Source: Flammula alnicola (Eukaryota; Basidiomycota; Agaricomycetes; Agaricales; Strophariaceae). Taken from it: a stretch of 64,000 bases of DNA. Under the pieces are notes generated by a model that was not told the DNA's origin, searched no databases, and worked only from the letters and a program-made list of their open reading frames with translations. The stretch is taken from the NCBI GenBank assembly GCA_015499995.1, contig JADNRV010000024.1:186001-250000 (forward strand), given 5' to 3'. This document shows positions 23,005-34,024 of this stretch, in pieces. The position numbers and the translations under genes were made by a program. Each line of letters starts with the position of its first letter. The first letter of the stretch is position 1.

Positions 23005-23986
23005 TCACACCCAGACGCCGCGTGGTAGTCTGATTTTTGGCTTTGGGTCGGCCTCCAGAAGTTCGCTGATCCCAACATAATAGGCGATGAATGCTGTGAT
23101 GACGCCTGTGAATCCTCCAGCCTTTCCAATACTAATGATGTTCTTCAGTATATGCGAAGAATGTGAGGGCAGAAACGACTTACGAAGCTTTGCCGGTAAA
23201 TTCTGCTGCAGCCAGAAGTGCAAATGTTATAGCGAGGATGGAAAGAAGGATGATGAAGGACATATTGCGATGCAGGATGGGTATGCTTGAGGCCCAAGTT
23301 AATAGATGTTCGGGCAACTATTAAAGAGATCTGACATACATGAACATGATAGTAACCATAAACCATGTGATGAGGTATAATCCGAGAGCGCTCGAGAGTT
23401 CTGTGGGATCTTTGTAGGCGGTGAGGATGCCAGAGCTGGGAATTAGGATTGTGCCGTAGGACATCCAGAAGGCAGCGTAGGTGAGAATACTACGTAACAC
23501 GAGAGGAGATCAGTTATTGCACGTGGAGGCGAGAGGATTAACAGGAGGAAGTGGGACTTCGCGAGGTGGCGGCGAAGGAGGGAAGGGGAGGAAAGCGTAA
23601 AGGACAGGGGTAGATACGTACCAGTAGCGCCGAAAACATTGCCTCTCGGGAACTCCCACATGCCTGCCATGAATTGCACGAGGCCGCCGCTGAAGATGGC
23701 CATGCCCACGACGACGTTGGGTGTGTGGATGTCCCGCGCGTGCAGGTTATACATGGACAGCAGGAACGTCGTCGACGCAAAGGAGAAGATGCCACTATGA
23801 GAGGGAAGAAGGCGTTAGTTTATTACAAGCTGGTGTTTGGAGAAGGGAAGAAGCTTACGCTGGGCCTGGGTTGGCAATTCTCGAGGGCGCCTTCATGATT
23901 TGGAAGGTGGGGTTGATGCTGTTGTTATCGATGCTCTTCTCGTTGTGCTCGATATCAATCTTGTCGATGTTCTTGTCGGTGGACAT
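23005..23986 (-). CDS. Gpr1/Fun34/YaaH family transporter (acetate/ammonium type)
   Basis: This is a multi-pass plasma-membrane protein of the AceTr family; yeast Ady2/Ato relatives carry acetate or export ammonium. Exons on the minus strand are 23859-23986, 23618-23794, 23340-23489, 23184-23285 and 23005-23131. The short hydrophilic N-terminus ends in the family motif NPGPAGIFSFASTTF. It is followed by the helices NVVVGMAIFSGGLVQFMAGMW, read here as MAIFSGGLVQFMAGMWEF, then GNVFGATG and FWMSYG. The C-terminus (PRGVWV) is short. The protein appears complete at about 220 residues, normal for the family. The intron at 23490-23617 is long (128 nt) for this genome, and its donor GTATCT was chosen to keep frame. 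Confidence 0.92.
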
Positions 23987-24898
23987 GATTGGTATTGTGT
24001 GGTTGAAGAAGAGTTGTAAAGCGTCTGCGAGCGAAAGAAGCTGTACAAGAGAAGACGACCGGAGTGAACTGGGAAGAAAGTGTCGCTACTCGAAAAACAG
24101 ATATGTCCGAGTATTTAAACCGTTTCCAAACAGCCAGACTGTGGAGGATACCACGCCTACTCAGGAGTCAAATATCCTTGGCCTACGCGTCCAAAGGGCG
24201 CACGGAAGCACTCTTTCTGGCCGAATACGGAAAAGACCATGAGAGAAAGACCAGGATGTTTGCGAGACTTGCGTCTGCTCGGCGCCACACGGGTTCCCGT
24301 ACGCCCAAGATGCACAAAAAATGCACATCCGGTCATTTGGGCACGATCGTAATGAACTTGCGCACTGCGGGGTATCGACAAATATCCCCGCAATGTATCC
24401 CAATCAGGTGTGGACCCTGGTCGAGACGAGCCTTTTTTGGGGCCATGTGATCTGAGACACCAAAATGACCATACATGGTGCGTTCTTGTACATTGGCAGC
24501 AATGTGGTTGTGAAAATGCTGGTGGAGTACAGAGGGGATATTGGAAATTCGAGGCTTATTTTAAAGCTTGGCTGGGGTCTCTTCCCCAGATTATTCAGGG
24601 ACGCGGATGGAAAGTGGCCGGAGACACACCATGGATGAGATAATGGTTGGATAACGGCCTCCGATACAAGTGAGACTCTATCCCCAGGCAAACGTATCAC
24701 TGACTCGACCACCCACGTTGCGGGGAGCTCCAGGCGGATATAGTATTCATGCTGCGCCACTGAGAAAGAAAACAAGAAGGGAAAAAAACAGTGACACGAT
24801 CAGCTCTATGCCTAACAGCGATTGCGACAATAACAAGATTGATAAACATTACTGATGTGTCCGATGAGGAATTAATGTCCAAAAATCGACCCGAGAGC
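23987..24898. other. Intergenic, upstream of the transporter
   Basis: About 0.9 kb with only short ORFs; it should contain the transporter promoter and the 3' flank of the phytase gene. No motif was singled out. Confidence 0.4.
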
Positions 24899-26912
24899 TC
24901 AACTAAAGCATTTTTCGAAATCGCCTTCACCATCATTCCTCGCGTACGCCTGGCTTTGGACAAATGCACTCAGGGTGCAGCGCCCGCTCTGATCGCCACC
25001 GCAGAAGTCCAGGGGCTGAAGGGCGTCATTTACGAATATCCTGACGAACGATTGTTTCCCAGCGGTCTTCCCCATACCCCGCACGGTGCAACTAAGGCGT
25101 TCCGTGACCATACGCGCGCTAAATGGCGTTAAGTGGCTCGTGATCCATGTCCTCTTGGGAGCAGGCTGTGCAGGATCCAGAGATTGCGGTTGCCTAAAGA
25201 GACCCATGGCTGCGTATATCGCTGCCATTTGATTGTCATGTGAGAAGTCTGCATATAGAGTGCGGTCCAGAGGGAAGGTGATAGGCGAGGCATCAAGGGT
25301 CCTGTTGGTTTGCGTGTTGTCTCGAACAGGCGTGCCTGTCAACCGTGCAAGGAGTTCATTGATGTATCCGACACCTTGGACGGGGCCCAGAGCCTGACCG
25401 TATCTGCAGCCGAGAAATAAGTATCGAAGACTGACGAAGAAGAAAAAAAGTGAAACCGCACCCAGTCCCATAAAATTTATCCAGATCCCCAAAGTATTCG
25501 AATTGACCGAACTCCTCAGCCGTGAAGAGTGCGCAGAAGGGACTGGTTACGTCGTTTGCAACTGACTCAAATGGACAAATTGGAATGAGATTCGATATAT
25601 CTGCCGCCGTCAAGTTGGCACCAGGTGCTTTGGAATTCAAACGCTGCGCGATAGGGGCACCGTAGATAGCCGTCCATATAGCGGTCTGCTCATCAGATGA
25701 GCCGGCGTTGGGGCACATATTATCGTCAAGGGTATCATTTAGCTGAATAATAATTAGAAGTCAGCGTGCAGTTCCTCAAAGCCAAGGAAACTCGGTACAT
25801 TTTCGGGAAGAATAACCGAGAGCACGGGGTTGAACACGTGATTGCTGGCGAGCGAGAAGCCTAAACATTTAAGTTCAACGAAGGGCTCATTTGCGATCGA
25901 ATTATGCATACCTAATGTCCAGTTCGTGGCAGAATCAACAACTCGGTCACTCCCAGAAGCGCGCACGAAAGGAAGGTTCTCCTGAGAGATGAGGCTCGAG
26001 TAACGTTCATAAGCTCCTTGGCCCGCTTCCTCGGACCTTAATTACACACGGTTATAGTTGATCTTCGGAATGGACACACATACGCACTGGAAAGCTCCAA
26101 AAGGAACGAGGTCGTCCTTCCCAAGAGTATATGTATAATTGTGGAGGAAGTTCAGTCGAGAATCGGTATAGTGAGTAGCTGACTGAAGTTTCTGAACCGC
26201 AGCGACGATACGCGTTGTAGCGCCAGAAGTTGGGAAACGAGCGCCATGGCGTTGAATCTGTAAAATGAAATGAGATCTGGATCTATGAAATTTATGAGCT
26301 TCTGGGATGGCCTACAATATTGACCTAATGAATTCATACGGTCAGTAAGATGATCAAGAAAGTGGAGAGTAATGGACATGCCTGGGTAATGCTACAGTCA
26401 GATGGCGGAGGAGTGTATGGTTTGACAGAGAAATACGGGGTATACGAGGCCCACGACTGTTGAATTATCGGAGGGACGAATTGTGTAACCTCGGACGTTG
26501 GAGCTGCATGGCACGAATGAATTTCCGAAAAGAAGAACCAGATTGCAGCGAAAGAGAGCAACATAATAGTGGACGTGAAGAGTGCAGCGTTCCTCCGAGA
26601 CCTCGAAAATTTCGAGCGTGTAGCCAAATCGCCAGCAAAGTTTCTAGGTTCATATATCCTGCGGCTTCTGCCCTTCGTCTCTAGATCCACGTGCAACGTA
26701 GTCCGAAATGCGTTCTTCGGACTACCAGCAGCATCCGGCGACGAGTAGAAGAACGTTTCTGCGCCGGCAGTGTAACGTTGAGCATGCGGCGGTAACAGCA
26801 AAGGGACGCCTTCTCCAGCAATCGATTCTTCGTCATCTGAATCCAGCGCTTCCACGTGTGGGTATATCTGATGCGTCGAGTTCGCGGATATTGACTCCGA
26901 ATTGTTGAGCAT
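24899..26912 (-). CDS. Histidine acid phosphatase, phytase-like, with N-terminal membrane anchor
   Basis: The enzyme should release phosphate from phytate or other phosphomonoesters. Exon 1 (26382-26912) encodes a long hydrophilic tail with EALDSDDEES, a hydrophobic helix (LFTSTIMLLSFAAIWFFF) and the start of the lumenal domain. The catalytic motif IQRHGARFPTSG follows after a 9-nt exon. The second catalytic motif is HD in ADFSHDNQMAAIY, with the proton-donor Asp. The C-terminus (CGGDQSGRCTLSAF, YARNDGEGDFEKC) is typical and complete. At least seven short introns are present. Most basidiomycete phytases have a cleavable signal peptide, but this one begins with about 90 cytosolic residues and reads as a type II membrane protein. 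A different upstream start is possible. The intron after SITQ has a GC donor. Confidence 0.92.
26316..26324 (-). other. 9-nt microexon of the phytase gene
   Basis: On the minus strand, GTC AAT ATT (Val-Asn-Ile) lies between a 57-nt intron (26325-26381, GC-AG) and a 58-nt intron (26258-26315, GT-AG). Including it gives SITQ-VNI-IQRHGAR. VNI at this point agrees with the usual sequence just before the RHGAR motif in basidiomycete phytases. Confidence 0.7.
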
Positions 26913-27343
26913 GCCTTGGACTGAAACTGTTCGACCGTTTCCTCGTCGTCAACTTGGGGGTATTGGTTGGGTATTGGGTAGCAAACGGGGATCGAGTGGG
27001 TCCAAGTGGCGGGAAGGAAGATCAAGAAACGTCGACGACGGCGCTTGATTCCATTATCAAGACGGAGCTATCGCAACCTAAACATAGCATCTTGTATAGC
27101 CAGTGCTACAGTACCAGATGGGAGGCAGAAGCAAGAGTTGAAGCACGTTGTCACTTGCGTTGTATAGGCTAGCCAATAACATCACCCACGTGCCGCAGTC
27201 ATATGTTTTTCTGCTCGTGATCAGAGTCGTGTCAAACGTATTTGTGGACGTGGGCGCGTAATGTGTCCACGACCTATTCAATTGACCGAACAACGCGCGG
27301 CTGGTTCGTCATCTTCTTTTTACCCTGAACATCCTCCAGTCAT
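26913..27343. other. Intergenic, upstream of the phytase
   Basis: These 430 bp carry the phytase promoter and the 3' flank of the next minus-strand gene. Overlapping short ORFs show no domain. Confidence 0.4.
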
Positions 27344-27911
27344 TTAGGCTTCAGCAGCAAGGAGAAGATTTCGTTTGCTTGCCTTATGGTCACGATATTT
27401 CCAAATCGCCACAAAGCATATGTGGTAGGAAGTAAGAAGATCGTCCTTTGGAAGCTTAGCAAGGTTCTTCAGCTGATCATGATGATCACGTATTCTGGTG
27501 GCCTGGAAGACAAACGTCAACGATTCCAGTGAATTAAGGAAAATTGGGTAAGGGATTCAAAACATACCTTTTATCAGTGTCCAGGTCGTAAATCCGCGCG
27601 CGAATGTAGATGTGGGGAAGAGAGAAGGAGAAGAGCATACGGGTCACCCCGCATCTTGAATAACGTCGAATGAAGCTCCCACGCTTCTGCGTTGGTCGGA
27701 CGGTCCAACTTGGCTCCAACTTTCACCCGCGGCGAGCAAACGGCGAGGCTTCGTCGGCACCGCCAAACTCCGCTTTGTCAACAAGCGTTTCATCGACTGC
27801 GTCGCAGTCATCACCCACCAATGCAGTGACACGGACCGAGTCAACGCCGACCGAGTTCCATTCCAACCACAGTCCCGTCAAGCTTCGAGTATGGTCTATG
27901 AGCGACAGCAT
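27344..27911 (-). CDS. Small protein of unknown function, three exons
   Basis: I do not recognise the family. The frame is continuous over exons 27727-27911, 27568-27654 and 27344-27494, joined by GT-AG introns of 72 and about 73 nt. The protein is about 140 residues. The N-terminal half is acidic and hydrophobic (MLSLIDHTRSLTGLWLEW, DDCDAVDETLVDKAEFGG). The C-terminal half is basic and helical (DTDKRIRDHHDQLKNLAK, FVAIWKYRDHKASKRN) and ends in LLLAAEA. There is no signal peptide. The consistent splicing supports a real gene. The antisense strand also has an open Ser/Thr-rich frame, so the strand is not fully certain. Confidence 0.5.
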
Positions 27912-28688
27912 TCTTAGGACTACCTACCCAATACCCTACCTGTACATGATTTATGCTTGTGAGCCACGATAAGCACCAACGTTCTTCTCGACAGCTTATA
28001 TGACGAAACTCAAGTTTCTTGCTTCAGCAACGTGCTTTAATGTCCTCAAAATTTCAACGAATGATAGATTGCTCGACGCAAGCACTAGCACCATTCCTCC
28101 TGTATCTCCTGAGGGTTAAATAACAGATGTCCCAGATGCTTCGATAGTGGCTGCAGCTGCCCATACTGTCTACAAACGTGAGTGTATATGCCTGACGCAT
28201 CCGACAGACTAACGGACATTCTACTTATCACAGTATGCCACTAGACTTGCTCGTGGTCGCGATCACCTACGTCTCCATTTTGGTGGTGTGGTTGGCCATA
28301 GCTAAGTTCGGAACTCCTCCTTCCTCAAGCACTAAATATCCCATCAGCTTGTTGCCCGGTCGTAAGTTTCTGCTTAGGGTTCTGAAGATTTAAATAGATG
28401 ACACTGTTTAGGGCTCATATGGCTATGAATTACTGGGCTTTAATTTATCTTATCGACGCTTTATACTATGCCATTCTCCGAGTTTCCATCATGATAACAG
28501 TCGGATAAGGGGAGTATGCACTAGTACAGTAGTATATATAATATAATACACCGTTGTACATGAAAATTTCAAGGTTATAGAGACGAAACATACAGTATAT
28601 GTTTACAAGTGGTTCGGAAAAACAGAACTACCCAGCTCAATTGCCCGGGAAAAGTTTACGGATTCCTTGCTATCCACGAATACTCCAT
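27912..28688. other. Intergenic with an orphan exon-like hydrophobic N-terminus
   Basis: At 28235 on the plus strand an ATG starts MPLDLLVVAITYVSILVVWL, a membrane-anchor-like segment followed by Pro/Ser. No following exon could be found. A similar start lies at 29170. Otherwise I see only short ORFs. Confidence 0.35.
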
Positions 28689-29162
28689 TTACCATATAGG
28701 CGCCCGTGTTTCTGCACCAATTATGGGAACGAAAAAAATCACGATCATAAACGCCGGAAATGGCCGTTGAATAGAACGCCACATGTAAAGTATGTACTGT
28801 ACCTTATCTTGGGTATACAACTCCATGTAAACTGCCGCGGAGGGTTTTAGCAAGGAGCTCCGCTCCCTGGACTGCCCAACAACTTGCAAGATACCCGCTA
28901 TTAATTGTGAATGAACGATGGTATGCTTAGAGCATTCTGACATGGGGTATTCTTCCACTGGCAGGAAGATTTTGCGATTTTGTTCTTGCTGTATCTTTTT
29001 CAACGATAAATCAAGCCATTTCTCGATGGAGCCTGGAGGAGCTACTTCCGACTTTTCCCGCCGAGAATTGTAAGTGAAGCTCTCGATCAAGCAGCCTAGC
29101 TCCAACTTACTGGGGAATTCTTTATCTCCCTCAGCTGTCATTAGGTACTTGAGCTCGAGCAT
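28689..29162 (-). CDS. Possible hypothetical protein, single open frame
   Basis: A 157-codon frame on the minus strand starts MLELKYLMTAEGDKEF and contains a mixed, protein-like sequence (SIEKWLDLSLKKIQQEQNRK, FLPVEEYPMSECSKHT). The last 25 residues are hydrophobic (AFMIVIFFVPIIG). I know no family for it. Upstream exons may exist. It could be a chance ORF or a gene remnant in a decayed region. Confidence 0.35.
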   Translation of the reverse strand: MLELKYLMTAEGDKEFPSKLELGCLIESFTYNSRREKSEVAPPGSIEKWLDLSLKKIQQEQNRKIFLPVEEYPMSECSKHTIVHSQLIAGILQVVGQSRERSSLLKPSAAVYMELYTQDKVQYILYMWRSIQRPFPAFMIVIFFVPIIGAETRAPIW

Positions 29163-29504
29163 CCCAGATGGCTCTCGACGACTTGAGTATCATGCTCATA
29201 TTCGCAATCCTTTACATCGCCGTATTTCTGGTGTTTCTGATTTCCGTGGCAATCGCCAGCAATCTCCCTCCTCCTCTCTCCGAACTTGTAAGTTTCCGCA
29301 TCTCCACGCCACACCCGTACTGCCAAAAAATATAATTTTTAATTGATAAATATCAGCGACGAGGGTCCAGCGTTGTCCAGGTGGGCCAGGATGTATCTGA
29401 GTCCGGGTACGATTCTGAACGATCTTCGCTCTCCATATCCTATGGTCAATACATTCGGGCGGCTGAGTGGGGCGCACGCTACGTCTGATCAGAAGTTCTG
29501 AAGG

Positions 29505-29914
29505 ATATTTTTTTTTATGGGAACTAGCAGTATTTTTCTCTTGTCATCGTCAATATATGAGCACTCCATTAATTCTAACTATTTCTACAGTTAGACAGAC
29601 TAGATTACGACGCGACATCCGACATAGGGTAACCTCAAAGGATGTAAACTTGGAATTAAAAAAAAAAAAAAAAAAAACTATTTCTACGAAATTCTGCCCA
29701 TTGAACATAAGTACAAGATGTTTCGATGATCTTTTGATTAGCGGACGGAACTGTGAGATTTTTTTTATGGGAACTATGTAGGAGTATTTTTCTCTTGTCA
29801 TCGTCAATATATATGAGCACTCCATTAATTCTAGCTATTTCTACGAAATTCTGCCCATTGAACAGTAAGTACAAGGTGTTTCGATGCTCTTTTGATTAGC
29901 GGACGGAACTGTGG
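29505..29914 (+). repeat. Two-copy direct tandem repeat, one copy interrupted
   Basis: Copy A spans 29505-29588 plus 29688-29754; copy B spans 29755-29914. Both begin with a T run and TATGGGAACTA, share TCTTGTCATCGTCAATATAT, GAGCACTCCATTAATTCTA and AAATTCTGCCCATTGAACA, and end in GCGGACGGAACTGTG. The unit is about 150-160 bp with few differences, so the duplication is recent. Copy A is split by an 88-bp insertion. Confidence 0.85.
29589..29676 (+). mobile_element. Short poly(A)-tailed retroposed insertion with target-site duplication
   Basis: An 88-bp sequence ends in about 20 A residues (29658-29677) and is flanked by the 11-bp direct repeat ACTATTTCTAC (29578-29588 and 29677-29687). The neighbouring repeat copy B has the same site uninterrupted, with a single copy of the repeat motif. 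This is the signature of LINE-type, target-primed reverse transcription of an RNA. The body of about 69 bp (AGTTAGACAGACTAGATTAC...) shows no clear Pol III boxes. It may be a short SINE, a truncated LINE end or a retrocopied RNA. Confidence 0.75.
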
Positions 29915-30177
29915 CATGACACCGTCCGACTTTACAGAAACTAATTAGATTTTACTACATATCATTGTGAGGCAGAGCGTGATGAATAGCGAAAATGCAG
30001 TGTCGATAGAATGTTGTCGGGTAAAAATGGTATCTGACATGGGGAATGTAGTGAGTGTCAGTCGTGAGGAGAGAAACGCTAGCTAAGAATGTCCTTGATG
30101 AAAGAAAGAAAAAGTCCGGAACTCGCAAGACCAGTCGGTACACAAGAAAGAAAATATTCTATTCCGCTTGTCCAGTT

Positions 30178-32718
30178 CTACCGGTATCTTAACTCTGGTT
30201 CGTGGAACGCGTCCATAGGTTGAGCCTGCACTCCGTGCGATGGCGTCGAGTACCCAGTTTGCGCGTATGGGTCGTATCCGGCGCTATCGAAGCTTTGCGA
30301 TTGGGACATCGAGGGTCGGTGGTCGTCCTTGTACGGCGCATTCAGGCTCGCTGTGCTCGGGTCCCAAGCATCATCATAGTGCGCCTGCTGGTTCAAAGGC
30401 GTGAAGATGCTCGACTCTCTGTCAGCGGAGGCCCATGTAGGTCGGGGCGGTGCCATGACCGGGGGTGGGCCAGACATGTCGTACATGGCTGAGGGTGCCT
30501 GGCCCGCCGCCGCGCGTCTGCGGCGGGCGATAACAATCCCGACGATGGCTCCGATGATAGCAAGCAGAGCCACAACGCCGACGATAACACCCACGATTAC
30601 ACCTATGTTCGACTTCTTCGTTGCGTTGGCTGTGTTGTTGTCAGACCCTGAGTTTGAGCCTGATCCGGATCCGCCAGAAGCAGCAGCCAAAAGGACGCTG
30701 GGAGGCAGGACACTGGCTGCCGACGTTGGCTGAGGGCCAATATTGCCGCTGCCGATGATGACATAGGAGCCATTGCTTGGAATACCATGGATGGTGACGA
30801 AGACCAATGCGGGTCCGGGTTGGAAGAGGTTGGGATTTGGGGGCATCTGCGCCACATGCAACGTGATGGTGCCGTTTTGGTTGGCGGTGTACGTGTTGTT
30901 GAGCTGCAAGAACCGCTGACCCATGTTCATGGCGTGTGTCGTAAACCCACCACGAATGACAACTACGGTGGCATTACCAGCAGCATCGTTTGCGGAACCA
31001 GAATAGGAGTTCTGGGGGACGGTGATGTCGAAAGGGGCGCCGCCGTAAGACAGTGTTTGCGGAATGCCCGTGGGGACAGGACGCACACCGGCGCTCAAGT
31101 AAGGAGGGTAGAAGATATCGGCTCGGTATTCGGTAGGGAACACTGTCGTCAGATTGACATCAGGATTAGGGTTGGATCCGGCGACCAGGACAGAGGCATC
31201 TGGGAGGAGGATGGCGCAAGAGTGGTACAAGCGAGGGATTTGGGAATTGCCCAGGCCAGCGTTGGACCATCGACTGCCCTTGGGAGCAGTGGGATCGTAG
31301 AGCGCCGGTGTCAGCACTGGGCCCGAAGCAAGCGATGTACCGAATGGCATCAGGCCCAGAGGGGTATCTTTCGTGCCCAAAGAGTAACCGGCAGTACCGT
31401 TCAAGCCGCCATTAATGACGAGAGCTTTGCCATCAGGCAGCAAGACGAATTGACCCATGGTCCGTCCCTCTAGCATGTCGTCGTCCTGCTCGTATGCCGG
31501 TGCCGATCCATCCTGAGGCTCAGGCGTGAGCCTCTGACAATCCTTAGATGCCGGGAAATTCCAAGTGTCGACGTAAGGTCCTCCGTAGTCCCCGTAATCA
31601 TATTCTGGCATGTCCGATCCGCCGCAGAAGATCAAGGTAGAGGTGTAGTTGTTCGCAGGTGTCATAGGGAGCATGGCGGTCGCACCAGAGGCCGGGTAAA
31701 CGCGGGCGACGCCGTTAGGCATGTCTGGGAGTGGGGTTTCGGTGTTCGTTGTGTGATCCCACAGCACTAGCGAAAAAAATGAGTTTGAAGGACAAACGAC
31801 GAAATTGAGTAACGTACTTGTTGAAAGATTTGCTTGAACGAGCATATGACCCGAAGGCATCAAGAAGGTGTGAGCATAGGCATTGAGACCCGATGTCTTA
31901 ACGAGGAATTGGACAGTCTGTGGGTCGCCAGCCTTGGCGGGAAAATATTCGTACGTGTTTTCCGCTTGTCCGCTCTCACCCGCTGGGTCGACGTTTGGAT
32001 ACCACCGATTGACAAACCCTCCATTAATGAATCCTCCAAGGATGACCACGGTGCCATCGCCGGTTGGCTCCGCAGCGGAGTACCACCGACGGCGTTTCAT
32101 GGCTAAGACTGTAGAATCGTCGTACCATCCGCACTGAACTCCGTTCAAGTTATCCGTTGATTTGCAGGGGTTCACAATGCGAATAGCCACTCGTCCATCG
32201 AAATCCTGATAAACGCTGTCCCAAGCGCCAGTTCCGTCGGGGTTCTTCTGAGAGCCGGCAAGACCGGCGATGCCAACACCAGAGTTGCCACCGAAAGCAG
32301 CGAAAGAGCCGTTGGGAAGATGCATACCCGAAGCGCAGAAAGTGTTTGACGTCACGTCCATAAGGCTCACTTGGTGCGACGAAATATCCCTACAGACAAT
32401 AAGGTGAGGATCATAATGGAGATCGGAGGAGACTGGACTCACCATAGGGCACCCCATGCTGGATGGCCGTTGATTTGGGCGGCGTTGCCCTCAGCCTTGT
32501 CTAAGATGTAGACACTGTCCTCACTACCAAGGAACATCTGTCCACGCCTGCAATTAGTGATGAAAAATACGAAAACTTGTCCAGCACAATACCATTAGGG
32601 CGCTGATCTGGGTATTTCCTCCATCAGCAAACGAGCCACCAGTGGCCGCACGGACAGAGGACAAAGCTGTCGAAAGCCATAGAGCTATTAACGAGAGACG
32701 CGGGGACAGCATGGTCAT
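30178..32718 (-). CDS. Copper radical oxidase (glyoxal oxidase type, AA5_1), membrane anchored
   Basis: This is an extracellular H2O2-producing oxidase of simple aldehydes. Exons are 32593-32718, 32443-32537, 31818-32389 and 30178-31766, giving 793 residues. The signal peptide is LSLIALWLSTALSSVRA. All expected active-site elements are present: the Cys of NTFCASGMHLPNGS, the Tyr of RRWYSAAEPTGDG, the Tyr-His pair of IPRLYHSCAILLPD and the His of GGFTTHAMNMGQR. A Ser/Gly/Asn-rich linker leads to a transmembrane helix (VIVGVIVGVVALLAIIGAIV), the stop-transfer ARRRRAAAG and a Pro-rich cytosolic tail of about 110 residues. Classical secreted glyoxal oxidase lacks this anchor, so the protein probably acts at the cell surface. 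A decayed relative lies 1.3 kb upstream on the same strand. Confidence 0.94.
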
Positions 32719-34024
32719 CCCTACGAGTCGGAAAGGAGAGGGGAAAAAAGGGAAAGAAATAGAAGGCCAAGGCTATGTGTGTGCCGCTATGTATATTTAC
32801 CAGCCCTCCTGCATTCGACGGGACGGCATCACCGCAACTTTCCCGAAAAGGGACACTAAAGCATGCCAGTGTCAAGGGTCACCCTGTGCCAACCGTCGTA
32901 TTCGGGCGTTATTGCAAATTTGATAGATCCATTGGAACGCGGGGCGAGCCTCAACGAGGTTCCCGGCAGCCATTTGATTTGGTTTCAAAGCTGATGTTTC
33001 CCCAAAAATGTTCGTTCTTTATTTTTATCAGTGTGAATTGCGCATGCCGTCGAGGGAATTAAGTAGCTTCTAACTTACAACCAGCTATCAGCCATCAGCC
33101 ATTGTTGTCTATCTTGAGACCTCATCATCTTGACAATACGTAGGGACAATATCATTGAATATGCGCTGAGGCCAAGGCATCACCGTGGACGTGGATCATG
33201 GGTGAGACACAAAATTAGCAGTTTGGACTTGGCATTCTAGAGCAGGTTGTGACAGCGTGACCGGATGGATCCCGGCTCATGACGGCAGCACAGGCTTGCC
33301 GTTCATACTGCCTTGGGCGCCAGAAGGCTCTAAATATATGTCTGAGGCATGCCAGTATGCGTTTCGATAAAGACTCTACAGAAGGGAAAAAAATCCTGTC
33401 AATAATCAGATAATCTTCTACAATCACAGCTCACCTACCCACATGCGGCGAAGGCTAATACGGCGGGATTAAGCCTTATTGAGATATGTTGAAAGAATAT
33501 TCCAGGATTTCTACTACTGACACCCCAGATATTCCACACGAGACTCGAGAGAGGTCTAGATGCTGGAGAAGTTGCGCTGAGAGTGCGTTAGGTGCGGGAA
33601 GTGTTTGTTAATCAAGATATCGATCTCGAAGAGGTGGGAAATAGTTAGTACATAACATGATAACGAAGAAGGGGTGCACCCTGGCCAGTTTACAATTGAA
33701 CACACGTTGAGTATAAATACATCGTGGGGGTAATCTGTAAAGCCGCGCATACAGGATATATCCAGATACTCGGCCACTGAGTCCAATGGTCCAGTGAAGC
33801 AGAGTGAGGCTTCAGAAATACCATCGCTTGCCAGTGATGCAGCACCGAAAGATGACCAGTAGTCGGGCTGTCGGGACAAGAGTCATTCCCTAAGGGTAAC
33901 ATACTTTGGCTATCACCTCAATGCCGCGAATGGCTATTTCTACTCGCATTCTACGCAAGGCCATTGAAGCGGCACGAAGGAACTAGACCCCACCGACTTA
34001 TGGCCTCTGCCGCCTGCGGAAAGG
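32719..34024. other. Intergenic, upstream of the copper radical oxidase
   Basis: About 1.3 kb contain the oxidase promoter. Short minus-strand ORFs at 33556-33902 have no domain I can name. No repeat was seen. Confidence 0.4.

Larger units (their letters stand above)
29163..30177. other. Intergenic with tandem repeat and small retroposed insertion
   Basis: No gene is evident. The left part holds an ATG at 29170 followed by a hydrophobic segment (LIFAILYIAVFLVFLISVA) that ends at a GTAAGT-like donor, with no further exon found. The centre holds the duplicated unit and insertion listed separately. Confidence 0.45.

Noticed and set aside
27670..27972. Ser/Thr-rich plus-strand ORF opposite the small gene at 27344-27911
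   Set aside because: The minus strand gives three exons joined in frame by GT-AG introns, which is the better explanation; the plus frame is low complexity.
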